Made by a program: the position numbers and the translations under genes. The notes under the pieces are model-generated. The model saw only the letters and a list, made by a program, of their open reading frames with translations. It ran no database searches and was not told where the DNA came from. This document shows positions 36,588 to 45,949 of a DNA stretch of 64,000 nt, in pieces; position 1 is the stretch's first letter, and every line of letters starts with the position of its first letter. This DNA is from DATEPR01 sp036491115 (GTDB lineage Bacteria; Actinomycetota; Actinomycetes; Mycobacteriales; Pseudonocardiaceae): contig DASXCQ010000071.1 of the NCBI GenBank assembly GCA_036491115.1, forward strand, positions 61,606-125,605, given 5' to 3'.

Positions 36588-39500
36588 ATGAGCGCGCGAA
36601 TTTCGATCGTTGGCATTGGCCTCCGTTATCCTGATGCCACTTCTCCGGACCAACTATGGGAGAACGTGCTGGCCGGCCGCCGGGCCTTCCGCCGGCTCCC
36701 CGACGAGCGGATGAACCACGACGACTACTGGTCGGAGGATCCGCAGGCACCGGACCGCTTCTACGCCAAGAAGGCGGCCGTGCTCCGGGACTACGAGTTC
36801 GACCGGGTCGGCTACAAGATCGCCGGCAGCACCTTCCGGTCGACCGACCTGACGCACTGGCTGGCCCTGGACGTGGCATCCAGGGCACTGGCCGACGCCG
36901 GCTTCGCCGACGGGGAGGGCCTGCCGAAGCGGGCCACCGGCGTGGTCATCGGCAACAGCCTGACCGGCGAGTTCTCCCGGGCCAACCTGATGCGGCTGCG
37001 CTGGCCGTACGTGCGGCGCACCGTCGCCGCCGCCCTGGCCGCGAAGAACTGGTCCGACGACGAGACGGCCACGTTCCTGGCCGAGCTGGAGACCCAGTAC
37101 AAGTCGCCGTTCCCCGGCATCGACGAGGACACACTCGCCGGCGGCCTGGCCAACACGATCGCGGGCCGCATCTGCAACTACTACGACCTCGCGGGCGGCG
37201 GGTTCACCGTGGACGGTGCCTGCTCGTCGTCGCTGCTGGCCGTGGTCACCGCGGCGAACGCGCTGTCCGGCAACGACCTGGACGTGGCCCTGGCCGGTGG
37301 CGTCGACCTGTCGATCGACCCGTTCGAGGTGATCGGCTTCGCCAAGACCGGCGCGCTGGCCAAGCGTGAGATGAAGGTCTACGACAAGGACTCCAACGGC
37401 TTCTGGCCCGGTGAGGGTTCCGGCGTGCTGGTGCTGATGCGCGAGGAGGACGCGCTGGACCGCGGCCTGCGCATCTACGCCACGATCGCCGGCTGGGGCG
37501 TCTCCTCGGACGGCAAGGGCGGCATCACCCGCCCCGAGGCGGCAGGCCACCAGTTGGCCCTGGAGCGCGCCTACGGCCGCGCCGGCTACGGCGTCGAGAC
37601 CGTCTCCTACTTCGAGGGCCACGGCACCGGTACGGCGGTGGGTGACGAGACCGAGCTCGACGCGCTGTCCAGCGCCCGCCGCACCGCCGACCCGACCGCC
37701 GCGAAGGCCGCGCTGAGCACCCTCAAGGGCAACATCGGCCACACCAAGGCGGCGGCAGGTGTCGCGGGCCTGATCAAGGCCACGCTCGCCGTCTACCACC
37801 AGGTGATCCCGCCGGCCACCGGCCACCACGACCCGCACCCCCTGCTCACCGCGGCCGACGCGACCATGTTCGTGCCGCACGAGCCCATTACGTGGCCCGC
37901 GGACCAGGTCGTCCGTGCCGGCGTCTCCGCGATGGGCTTCGGCGGTGTCAACTCGCACATCGCCATCGAGGTGGCCCCCGACCAGCCGCGCCGGCAGGAC
38001 ATCGACGACCGCACCCGCACACTGGCCGCCGGCCGCCAGGATGCCGAACTGCTGCTGCTGGACGCCGCCGACACCGCGGAACTGCGCGGCAAGGTGACGA
38101 AGCTGGCCGAGTTCGTCGAGAAACTGTCCATGGCCGAGGTGACCGACCTCGCCGGCACGCTGTCCGGCGAGCTGTCCGGCAAGCCGGTGCGTGCCGCGCT
38201 GGTCGTCACCACGCCGGAGGACGCGCAGCGCAAGCTGGCCACTCTGCTCAGCCTGCTGGGCAGCGGTGCCAAGTCGGTGTTCTCCCCCGCGGACGGCATC
38301 TTCGCCGACATCCGGCGCAGCGCCCCGGCGATCGGTTTCCTGTTCCCCGGTCAGGGTTCCGGCCGTGGCGCCGGCGGCGCCATCCGCCGCCGGTTCGCCG
38401 CCGCCGAGGACGTCTTCACCCAGGCCGGCCTGCCCACCGACGGCGACCAGGTCGCCACCGAGGTGGCCCAGCCCAGGATCGTCACCGGGTCGCTGGCCGC
38501 CCTGCGCGTGCTGCGCGGCCTGGGCATCGACGCGGACATCGCCACCGGGCACAGCCTCGGCGAGCTGACCGCCCTGCACTGGGGCGGCGCGATGGACGAG
38601 GCGCAGGTGCTCAGGCTGGCCGCGGTGCGCGGCCAGGTGATGGCGAACGCCAGCAGCGGCGGTGGCGCGATGGCCGGCCTGGGCGCCGGTCCGAGCCAGG
38701 TCGAGGAGCTGACGCAGGGCGAGGACGTGGTCATCGCCGGCTACAACGCTCCACAACAGACGGTGATCTCCGGACCGGCCGACGCCGTGGACCGGGTGTG
38801 CGCGAAGGCACGGGAGGCGAGCGTCAACGCGACCCGGATCAGCGTGTCGCACGCCTTCCACTCGCCCGCAGTGGAACCGGCGGCCGCCGCCTTCACCGAG
38901 CGGCTCACCGAGTTCGAGTTCGACCGGCTCAACCGGCCGGTGGTGTCCACCCTGACCGGTGACGTCCTGCACGCCGCGGAGAACCTGGCAGAACTGCTGC
39001 GCGACCAGATCCCGCAGCCGGTCCGGTTCCGCGAGGCCGCGGCCAAGGTCGCGGAGAAGAGCGACCTGGTCATCGAGGTCGGTCCGGGCAGGGTGCTGTC
39101 CAACCTGTTCGGCGACATCGCGCCGGACACCCCGATCGTCGCCGTGGACACCGACCACAAGTCGATCGCCGCGCTGCTGCGCGTGGTCGGCGCCGCGTTC
39201 GCGCTCGGCGCCCCGGTGGACGTGCCGGCCCTGTTCGCCGACCGCCTGTACCGGCCGCTGGACCTGAACGCCGAACCGAAGTTCCTGGCCAGCCCGTGCG
39301 AAGCGGCGCCGGCCATCGACGCGGACCTCGCCCACCTCCAGGGCGACGCCGTCGCGACCGCAGGGGGTGCCGCCCCTCACCGCCCTGCGGTCGCGACCAC
39401 CCCCGAGGCGGGCGGCAGCTCGACGCTGGACCTGCTGCGCAAGCTCATGGCCGAACGGGTCGAACTGCCCCTGGAAGCGGTCAGCGCGGACTCGCACCCG

Positions 39501-42434
39501 TTGGACGACCTGCACCTGAGCTCCATCACGGTGGGCCAGATCGTCAACGACGTGACCCGCAGCCTGGGCCGCCCGGCACTGGCCGGCATGCCCAACTTCG
39601 CCACCGTGGACCTGGGCGAACTGGCCGAGATGATCGACGAGCTCGCCGAGACCGCCGGTCAGGCCAAGGAGGCCGACAAGGGTGAGGTCGCCGGTGTCGC
39701 CCCGTGGGTCCGGCCGTTCGCGGTCGGCCGCGTCGAGGCACCCCGCCCGCCCGCGGACATCGGCAACGTGGCCAGCGTGGCCGAAGCCGCCACCTGGTCG
39801 GTGTTCGCGCCCGCCGGTCACTCGCTGGCCGAACCGCTGCGGAACGCACTGTCCCGGTCCGGTGTCGGTCCCGGTGTGCTGCTGTGCCTGCCGGCCGACT
39901 GCGACGAGAGCCACATCGGACTGTTCCTGGACGCCGGCCGGCTGGTGCTGGGTGCGCCCAACGGCACCCGGTTCGTCGTCGTCCAGCACGGCCTGGGCGC
40001 CGCGGGCCTGGCCCGCACGCTGCGGCTGGAGGACCCGTCGGCCAAGACCACGATCGTCGACCTGGCGAACGTGACCCCGACGTCCGCCGACGACATCGCC
40101 GACGCGGTGCGCATCGTGGTCGCCGAGGTGGCCGCCACGACCGACTTCGCCGAGGCGTACTACGCCGAGGACGGCACCCGCACGGTGCCCAGGCTCTCCG
40201 CCCTGGCGCCGTCGGTCGCCGACCCGGCCGCCACCCTCGGCGAGGGCGACGTCCTGCTGGTCACCGGTGGCGGCAAGGGCATCACCGCCGAGTGCGCCCT
40301 GGCCATCGCCAAGGACTCCGGCATCGCACTGGCCCTGCTGGGCCGCAGCGACCCGGCGGAGGACACCGAACTGGCCGACAACCTGGCCCGCATGACGGCG
40401 GCCGGCATCCGCTTCCACTACGAACGAGCGGACGTCACGTCGGTCGACCAGGTCGCCGCGGCGGTGGTCGCCTTCGAGTCCGAACTGGGCGCGGTCACCG
40501 GTGTGCTGCACGGCGCAGGCCGCAACGACCCGGCCGCTCTGTTCAGCCTCACCGAGTCGACCTTCCGGGCCACGGTCGGCCCGAAGATCGGTGGCCTGCG
40601 GGCGGTGCTGAACTCGGTCGACCAGGACCGGATCAAGCTGCTGATCACCTTCGGCAGCATCATCGGCCGGGCCGGCCTGCGCGGTGAGGCGCACTACGCG
40701 ACCGCCAACGACTGGATGTCCGAGCTGACCGTCCGGTTCGGCCAGGACCACCCGAACGCCAGGGTGCTGGCGATGGAGTGGTCGGTCTGGTCCGGCGCCG
40801 GCATGGGTGAGCGGCTGGGCGTGGTGAGCGCGCTGATGCGGGACGGCATCACGCCGATCTCCACCGAGGCCGGCATCGACATGCTGCGCTCGGTTCTGGC
40901 CGACCCGCAGTCCCCGCCGGTGCTGGTGCTCTGCGGCCGCACCTCCGGGCTGCCGACGCTGCCGATGGAACACCGCGAACTGCCGCTGTCCCGGTTCGTC
41001 GACCGCGCGATCGTGCACTACCCGGGCATCGAGCTGGTCACCGAGGCCGACCTGGCCGACCCGACCGATCCGTACCTGGGCGACCACCTGCTGGACGGCA
41101 GCCTGCTGTTCCCCGCGGTGATCGGCATGGAGGCGATGACCCAGGTCGCGGTCGCCGTGTGCGGCAGTTCCGCACCGCCGCTGCTGGAGGACGTGGAGTT
41201 CCTGCGGCCGATCGTGGTGGCGCCGGGCGGTTCCACCACCATCCGGCTGGCCGCGCTGGCCAGGGACGCCGAGACGGTCGACGTGGTGCTGCGCAGCGCG
41301 GAGACCGGCTTCTCCGCCGATCACTTCAAGGCCCGCCTGCGGTTCCCGAGGCCCGCGTTGTCCGCCGAGCCGGTGACCGGACCGGACCTGCCGGTCGTCC
41401 CGGTGGACCCGATCACCGAGCTGTACGGCACGGTGTTGTTCCAGGGCAAGCGGTTCCAGCGGCTGAACGCCTACCGGCTGGCCAGTGCGCGGCGGGCGAC
41501 CGCGGAGATCGCCACCACCGGTGACACGCCGTGGTTCGCGCCCTTCCTGCCCCAGGAGCGGCTGCTGGCCGACCCGGGCACCCGGGACGCGATGATGCAC
41601 GCCATCCAGTGCTGCATCCCGGACGCGACGCTGCTGCCGCAGGGCATCGAGCGCCTCTACCTGTCCCGCCAGGCCGACCAGGCCTGCGAGTACGTGGTGA
41701 TGGACGCGGTGGAACGGTTCCAGGACGGCGACAGCTACACCTATGACATCGACGTCCGCTCGCCGGACGGCGTCCTGGTGGAGCACTGGGAGGGGTTGAC
41801 CCTGCGGGCGGTCCGCAAGCGCGGCGGTGAGGGACCGTGGGTGGCCTCGATGCTCGGGTCCTACCTGGAGCGATCGCTGGAGCGGGTGCTGGGCGGCAGC
41901 CGGTCGGTGATCGTCGAACCCAACCCGGTCGACAGCCCGGTGCACACCGTCGCCGAACGGCGTGCCCAGACCGAACTGGCGGTGAGCAGGGTGCTCGGCC
42001 GGCAGGCCGGACTGCGCTACCGCCCGGACGGCAAGCCCGAGGCCGACGGCGTCACGGTGTCCGCGTCGCACCAGGCGGACCTCACCCTCGCGGTGGTCGG
42101 CACCGGGGCGCTCACCTGCGACGTCGAGACGGTGCTCCAGCGCACCGACACGGACTGGGCCGACCTGCTCGGACCGGAACCGTTGGCACTGGCCGAACTT
42201 CTGGCAACCGACACCGGGGAACCGGCGTCGGTGGCCCGGACCAGGGTGTGGACCGCCCTGGAATGCGTTCGCAAGACCGGTTCCATGACACAGGCCCTCA
42301 CGGTGCACCGGGTGCACCAGGACGGCTGGACGCTGTTGTCCAACGGGGTGGCGCGCATCGCGACATGGGTGACGACCGTCAACGGGCAGCCCCATCCCGT
42401 GGTCTTCGCCGTTCTCGCCGGAGAGGAGGACTGA
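36588..42434 (+). CDS. pksE: Enediyne-type iterative polyketide synthase PksE (KS-AT-ACP-KR-DH-PPTase)
   Basis: 1948 residues, the usual PksE size. KS (about 1-430): Cys212 in DGACSSSLL, EGHGTGTAVGD, NIGHTKAAAG, and enediyne-type segments FPGIDEDTLAGGLANTIAG and GFAKTGALAKREM. AT (about 575-880): FPGQGSG, Ser656 in GHSLGEL. ACP (about 945-1020): LHLSSITV with Ser978/979. KR (about 1215-1420): VTGGGKGIT, Tyr1370. DH (about 1470-1740): GDHLLDG (His1500). C-terminal PPTase (about 1790-1948): CDVE (Asp1845/Glu1847) and WTALECVRK (Glu1892/Lys1896). The family builds a polyene chain from malonyl-CoA and activates its own ACP. ATG with GGAG 9 bases upstream. First gene of the operon ending at 45766. 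Confidence 0.93.
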   Translation: MSARISIVGIGLRYPDATSPDQLWENVLAGRRAFRRLPDERMNHDDYWSEDPQAPDRFYAKKAAVLRDYEFDRVGYKIAGSTFRSTDLTHWLALDVASRALADAGFADGEGLPKRATGVVIGNSLTGEFSRANLMRLRWPYVRRTVAAALAAKNWSDDETATFLAELETQYKSPFPGIDEDTLAGGLANTIAGRICNYYDLAGGGFTVDGACSSSLLAVVTAANALSGNDLDVALAGGVDLSIDPFEVIGFAKTGALAKREMKVYDKDSNGFWPGEGSGVLVLMREEDALDRGLRIYATIAGWGVSSDGKGGITRPEAAGHQLALERAYGRAGYGVETVSYFEGHGTGTAVGDETELDALSSARRTADPTAAKAALSTLKGNIGHTKAAAGVAGLIKATLAVYHQVIPPATGHHDPHPLLTAADATMFVPHEPITWPADQVVRAGVSAMGFGGVNSHIAIEVAPDQPRRQDIDDRTRTLAAGRQDAELLLLDAADTAELRGKVTKLAEFVEKLSMAEVTDLAGTLSGELSGKPVRAALVVTTPEDAQRKLATLLSLLGSGAKSVFSPADGIFADIRRSAPAIGFLFPGQGSGRGAGGAIRRRFAAAEDVFTQAGLPTDGDQVATEVAQPRIVTGSLAALRVLRGLGIDADIATGHSLGELTALHWGGAMDEAQVLRLAAVRGQVMANASSGGGAMAGLGAGPSQVEELTQGEDVVIAGYNAPQQTVISGPADAVDRVCAKAREASVNATRISVSHAFHSPAVEPAAAAFTERLTEFEFDRLNRPVVSTLTGDVLHAAENLAELLRDQIPQPVRFREAAAKVAEKSDLVIEVGPGRVLSNLFGDIAPDTPIVAVDTDHKSIAALLRVVGAAFALGAPVDVPALFADRLYRPLDLNAEPKFLASPCEAAPAIDADLAHLQGDAVATAGGAAPHRPAVATTPEAGGSSTLDLLRKLMAERVELPLEAVSADSHPLDDLHLSSITVGQIVNDVTRSLGRPALAGMPNFATVDLGELAEMIDELAETAGQAKEADKGEVAGVAPWVRPFAVGRVEAPRPPADIGNVASVAEAATWSVFAPAGHSLAEPLRNALSRSGVGPGVLLCLPADCDESHIGLFLDAGRLVLGAPNGTRFVVVQHGLGAAGLARTLRLEDPSAKTTIVDLANVTPTSADDIADAVRIVVAEVAATTDFAEAYYAEDGTRTVPRLSALAPSVADPAATLGEGDVLLVTGGGKGITAECALAIAKDSGIALALLGRSDPAEDTELADNLARMTAAGIRFHYERADVTSVDQVAAAVVAFESELGAVTGVLHGAGRNDPAALFSLTESTFRATVGPKIGGLRAVLNSVDQDRIKLLITFGSIIGRAGLRGEAHYATANDWMSELTVRFGQDHPNARVLAMEWSVWSGAGMGERLGVVSALMRDGITPISTEAGIDMLRSVLADPQSPPVLVLCGRTSGLPTLPMEHRELPLSRFVDRAIVHYPGIELVTEADLADPTDPYLGDHLLDGSLLFPAVIGMEAMTQVAVAVCGSSAPPLLEDVEFLRPIVVAPGGSTTIRLAALARDAETVDVVLRSAETGFSADHFKARLRFPRPALSAEPVTGPDLPVVPVDPITELYGTVLFQGKRFQRLNAYRLASARRATAEIATTGDTPWFAPFLPQERLLADPGTRDAMMHAIQCCIPDATLLPQGIERLYLSRQADQACEYVVMDAVERFQDGDSYTYDIDVRSPDGVLVEHWEGLTLRAVRKRGGEGPWVASMLGSYLERSLERVLGGSRSVIVEPNPVDSPVHTVAERRAQTELAVSRVLGRQAGLRYRPDGKPEADGVTVSASHQADLTLAVVGTGALTCDVETVLQRTDTDWADLLGPEPLALAELLATDTGEPASVARTRVWTALECVRKTGSMTQALTVHRVHQDGWTLLSNGVARIATWVTTVNGQPHPVVFAVLAGEED

Positions 42435-42435
42435 C

Positions 42436-42897
42436 ATGGCGGCCTACTACGAAATCCGCCACACGGTGGGATTCGAGGAGACCAACCTGGTGGGCAACGT
42501 CTACTACGTCAACTACCTGCGGTGGCAGGGCCGTTGCCGGGAGATGTTCCTGAAGGAGAAGGCACCGGCGGTGCTGGAAGAGGTGCGGGTCGACCTGAAG
42601 CTGTTCACGCTCAAGGTGGAGTGCGAGTTCTTCGCCGAGATCACCGCGTTCGACGAGCTGTCCATCCGGATGCGGCTGGAGGAGCTCACCTCGACGCAGG
42701 TCCAGTTCTCCTTCGACTACGTGCACCTGGTCGGGGACCGGGAGATCCTGGTCGCCAAAGGACGGCAGCGGATCGCCTGCATGCGCGGCGAGAACCAGAA
42801 CACGTCGCCCACCAGGGTGCCGGAGCAGTTGCGTGAAGCCCTCGCGCCCTATGCCGAGAACGCGTTGGCCGCCGCCGCCGCGACCAGGGGGGCCTAG
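42436..42897 (+). CDS. Enediyne hot-dog thioesterase (TEBC/E10-like)
   Basis: 153 residues. Single hot-dog domain with the enediyne thioesterase pattern: HTVGFEETNLVGNVYYVNYLRWQGRCREMFL at the start (quoted in part: TNLVGNVYYVNYLRWQG), ECEFFAEITAFDELSIRMRL in the middle, and RQRIACM near the end. These enzymes hydrolyse the PksE-bound polyene and can yield the heptaene shunt product. It begins 1 base after the pksE stop, so the two are translationally coupled, the normal pairing in enediyne loci. Confidence 0.92.
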   Translation: MAAYYEIRHTVGFEETNLVGNVYYVNYLRWQGRCREMFLKEKAPAVLEEVRVDLKLFTLKVECEFFAEITAFDELSIRMRLEELTSTQVQFSFDYVHLVGDREILVAKGRQRIACMRGENQNTSPTRVPEQLREALAPYAENALAAAAATRGA

Positions 42898-43470
42898 GTG
42901 ATCAGGATCAACGGGTCCACCAAGCTGACGCCGGCGAGGTCGGCGCCGGGCCAGCGGCACGAGCCGCTGTCCCCGGCGACCGCGCTGCGCGAGGTCATGG
43001 CCCAGTTCGCCACCGGTGTCACCGTGCTCACGGCGGCCGGCGAGGACGGGCACGGCATGACCGCGAACGCCTTCACCTCGGTCTCCCTGGACCCGCCGAT
43101 GGTGCTGTGCTGCGTGTCCCGCGCGGCACGCATGCACGCGGCCATCACGTCGGCGCAGGCGTTCGCGGTGTCCGTACTGAGTGCCGAGCAGCAGGACGTG
43201 GCGCGGTACTTCGCCGACTGGCGGCGGCCGCGCGGCATGGCCCAGTTCAACGAGGTCGACTGGACCCCGGGACCGGCCACCGGCTCCCCGTTGCTGGTCG
43301 GCTCCCTGGCCTGGCTGGAATGCCGGCTCGCCACCGCACACGACGGCGGTGACCACTCGATCTTCGTCGGTGAGGTGCTCGGCTCGCATCGAGGAGGGGA
43401 CCAGCCGGCGCTGCTGTTCTTCAGCGGCGCCTACCACGACGTCGGCGTGCACCTCCGGGCGACCGCCTGA
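42898..43470 (+). CDS. Flavin reductase-domain protein (SgcE6-like)
   Basis: 190 residues of the HpaC/SgcE6 flavin reductase-like family: REVMAQFATGVTVLTA, MTANAFTSVSLDPPMVLCCV and EVLGSHRGGDQPALLFF. Such enzymes make reduced FAD with NADH for a partner monooxygenase. In known enediyne loci the partner acts on a tyrosine-derived group, but no flavin monooxygenase is in this window. GTG start directly abuts the thioesterase stop. Confidence 0.87.
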   Translation: MIRINGSTKLTPARSAPGQRHEPLSPATALREVMAQFATGVTVLTAAGEDGHGMTANAFTSVSLDPPMVLCCVSRAARMHAAITSAQAFAVSVLSAEQQDVARYFADWRRPRGMAQFNEVDWTPGPATGSPLLVGSLAWLECRLATAHDGGDHSIFVGEVLGSHRGGDQPALLFFSGAYHDVGVHLRATA

Positions 43471-43501
43471 CCCAAGGCCACAGTAGACAGGAGAACGGGC
43501 G

Positions 43502-43729
43502 ATGCACCACCACGAACTGACCCTGCACACCAACCGGGAGCCGCTGCCGGCGGCTGCCCAGGCGGCCGCCGCCGGCAACGCCTCCGACTACAGCGGTGAC
43601 TACGGCAGCGAGTACGACTACGACTACGACCCGCCGGTGGGCTCCCTGCCCCGGCTGTACCGCGGTGTCGTCTGGAGTGACATCGTCGCCGAGATGAACG
43701 CGGAACTCGAGGCGAGGAAGGCGGCGTGA
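43502..43729 (+). CDS. Tyr/Asp-rich 75-residue protein of unknown function in the pksE operon
   Basis: The frame has an ATG at 43502 with AGGAGAACGGG upstream and overlaps the carboxylase start by 4 bases (GTGA), so it is almost surely translated. A His-rich start (MHHHELTLHTN) and an Ala run are followed by a Tyr/Asp/Gly/Ser stretch (SDYSGDYGSEYDYDYDPP) and a helical tail (DIVAEMNAELEARKAA). It resembles no enzyme. Options are a small carboxylase-associated subunit, a metal-binding peptide or a precursor peptide. Confidence 0.7.
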   Translation: MHHHELTLHTNREPLPAAAQAAAAGNASDYSGDYGSEYDYDYDPPVGSLPRLYRGVVWSDIVAEMNAELEARKAA

Positions 43730-45414
43730 CCGGTCAGGTCGAGCCGGTCGCGTTCGACCCGGCCGGGAGCCGGGAGCGGGGGCACGTGCCCCTGCCCCGG
43801 CCGGGAACCGCGAGCGCCGACGAGCCACACCGGACCGGCGACACGCCGCCGGCCCCGGTGCCGATGCCCACGCGGTCGATGCGACGGTCGCGGCACGAGC
43901 GGGACGCACTGCGGGACGGCATCCTGGCCGGCCGCAAGGATGCCGTCGCCCGTCAGCACAAGCTGGGCAAGTACACGGCTCGGGAACGGCTCGGCCTGTT
44001 GCTGGACCCCGACTCGTTCGTCGAGATGGACCTGTACCGGCGGCAGAGCGCCGGTCCCCGGTCCGGTGACCGGCCGCACGGCGACGGCGTCGTCGCGGGG
44101 TCGGGCACCATCGACGGCCGCCGGGTATTCGTCTACGCACAGGACTTCACCGTCTCCGGCGGTTCCGTCGGCTATGCGCACGCGGCCAAGATCCAGAAGG
44201 TGATGGACCTGGCCATCGCCACCGGCTCGCCGCTGATCGGGCTGTTGGACAGCGGTGGCGCGCGCATCCAGGAAGGCGTCATGGCGCTGCACGGCTTCGG
44301 TGAGATCTTCCGCCGGAACGTGGCGGCGTCCGGGGTGATCCCGCAGATCAGCGTCATCCTCGGGCCCTGTGCCGGGGGAGCGGCGTACTCGCCCGCGCTG
44401 ACCGATTTCACCTTCATGGTGCGCAAGACGGCCAAGATGTACCTGACCGGCCCGGACGTCGTCGAGGCGGTCAGCGGCGAGCGGGTGTCGCACGAGGAGC
44501 TCGGCGGTGCCGACATGCACGCCGGCAAGTCCGGTGTCGCCACGATCGTGCACGACGACGAGGAGACCTGCCTGGCCGACGTGCGGTACCTGGTGTCCAT
44601 GCTGCCGGGCAACAACCTGGAGCGGGCACCGGGTGATCCCGGTGTCGGCGCGGCGGACGAACGCAGGCCGAGGCTGGCCGAGATCGTGCCCGCCGAGCCG
44701 AACCGGCCGTACGACATGCGGCAGGTCATCGCGGAACTGGCCGACGACGGCGACTACTTCGAACTCCAGGAGACCTGGGCGGCGAACGTGGTCTGCGCGC
44801 TGGCCAGGATCGACGGTGCCGTCGTGGGTATGGTGGGCAACCAGCCGACCGTGCTGGCCGGTGTGCTGGACCGGTACGCGTCCCAGAAGGCGGCCCGGTT
44901 CGTGCGGTTCTGTGACGCCTTCAGCATTCCGCTGGTGACCCTGGTCGACGTGCCCGGTTTCATGCCGGGTACCGAACAGGAGCACGCCGGCATCATCCGG
45001 TACGGCGCCCAGTTGCTGTACGCGTACTGCGAGGCCACCGTGCCCAGGATCCAGGTGATCCTGCGCAAGGCGTACGGCGGCGCGTACATCGTGATGGACT
45101 CCCGTTCCATCGGCTGCGACCTCTCGCTGGCGTGGCCGACCAACGAGATCGCCGTCATGGGTGCCGAGGGCGCGGTGAACGTGTTGCACCGCAGGCAACT
45201 GGCCGCCGCGGAGGATCCGGCGGCGCTGCGCGCGGAGCTGGTCGGCGAGTACAAGGGTGAGTACATGCACTCGCAGTACGCCGCCGAGCGCGGTCTGGTG
45301 GACGACGTGATCGACCCGGCGGACACCAGAGCCGCGCTCGCCAGGGGCCTGGCCATGTTGCGCGACAAGTACACCGCCAGCCCCGATCGCAAGCACGGGA
45401 ACATGCCGCTGTAG
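43726..45414 (+). CDS. Acyl-CoA carboxylase beta (carboxyltransferase) subunit
   Basis: 562 residues with a complete crotonase-type carboxyltransferase: KLGKYTARERLGLLLDPDSF, LIGLLDSGGARIQEG, CAGGAAYSPALTDF, FCDAFSIPLVTLVDVPGFMPG, AYGGAYIVMDS and GAEGAVNVLHRR. The substrate-pocket position that is Asp in propionyl-CoA-specific PccB (GAYDVM) is Ile455 here, as I recall for the acetyl/propionyl-accepting AccB, so malonyl-CoA supply for PksE is plausible. A 55-residue extension precedes the core. No biotin (alpha) subunit is nearby, so it must borrow one. Confidence 0.92.
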   Translation: MTGQVEPVAFDPAGSRERGHVPLPRPGTASADEPHRTGDTPPAPVPMPTRSMRRSRHERDALRDGILAGRKDAVARQHKLGKYTARERLGLLLDPDSFVEMDLYRRQSAGPRSGDRPHGDGVVAGSGTIDGRRVFVYAQDFTVSGGSVGYAHAAKIQKVMDLAIATGSPLIGLLDSGGARIQEGVMALHGFGEIFRRNVAASGVIPQISVILGPCAGGAAYSPALTDFTFMVRKTAKMYLTGPDVVEAVSGERVSHEELGGADMHAGKSGVATIVHDDEETCLADVRYLVSMLPGNNLERAPGDPGVGAADERRPRLAEIVPAEPNRPYDMRQVIAELADDGDYFELQETWAANVVCALARIDGAVVGMVGNQPTVLAGVLDRYASQKAARFVRFCDAFSIPLVTLVDVPGFMPGTEQEHAGIIRYGAQLLYAYCEATVPRIQVILRKAYGGAYIVMDSRSIGCDLSLAWPTNEIAVMGAEGAVNVLHRRQLAAAEDPAALRAELVGEYKGEYMHSQYAAERGLVDDVIDPADTRAALARGLAMLRDKYTASPDRKHGNMPL

Positions 45415-45432
45415 CAGGAAGGTGCGGAAACG

Positions 45433-45708
45433 ATGAACCTGGACACCCTCGATCTCGAACAGCCCGCGTTCCGCGTCCTGCGCGGTGCACCGGACGACGC
45501 GGAACTGGCTGCCCTGGTGGCGGTCCTCGCCTCCCTGACCACCCGGCAGCCCGAGGCGCCGACCGGCGTCTCCGGCGGCTGGGGCGACCGGTCGCTGCGC
45601 GCCCGACTGCACCGCAGGCCCAAGCGGTCGGCACCCGCGATCCGCGCCAGCCGCCCCACACAGCCCCGCCGCGACACCCGCAAGCCGGTCTTCGCACACC
45701 ACGCCTGA
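45433..45708 (+). CDS. Acyl-CoA carboxylase epsilon-like subunit
   Basis: 91 residues. The N-terminal part PAFRVLRGAPDDAELAALVAVLASL is the AccE/PccE signature; a basic, Arg/Pro-rich tail follows (RPKRSAPAIRASRPTQPRR). Epsilon subunits stabilise the alpha-beta complex of actinobacterial carboxylases. The gene lies 18 bases after the beta subunit and is the last gene before the operon terminator. Confidence 0.8.
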   Translation: MNLDTLDLEQPAFRVLRGAPDDAELAALVAVLASLTTRQPEAPTGVSGGWGDRSLRARLHRRPKRSAPAIRASRPTQPRRDTRKPVFAHHA

Positions 45709-45736
45709 CCGGTCCACTGTAGTCCGTCGTTGCCGG

Positions 45737-45766
45737 AAACCCGGGCCCACCAGGGCCCGGGTTTTT
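45737..45766 (+). terminator. Rho-independent terminator of the pksE operon
   Basis: A perfect 12-base stem AAACCCGGGCCC / GGGCCCGGGTTT with an ACCA loop, followed by TT, 28 bases after the epsilon-subunit stop. It marks the right end of the transcription unit. Confidence 0.9.
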
Positions 45767-45949
45767 CATGCCTTGTGCAAGAATCACAGTGCTATTCCTG
45801 ACGAATTCATATGCGCTGTCATGAAGAAGTCAGGGGCGCCGATGTGCGCCATGCTTGGCACAGCGCACGACCTGGTCATGGGGACCGTAAACCGGTTGGC
45901 GCAGCGTGGATACGGCCCGATCCGCGTCGAACCATGAGGAGGTCGGTCA

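Noticed and set aside
36654..42437. 1927-codon open frame antisense to pksE
   Set aside because: Same artefact: long stop-free antisense frames arise in high-GC genes; no ribosome site and no family resemblance, while the plus strand has complete PKS motifs.
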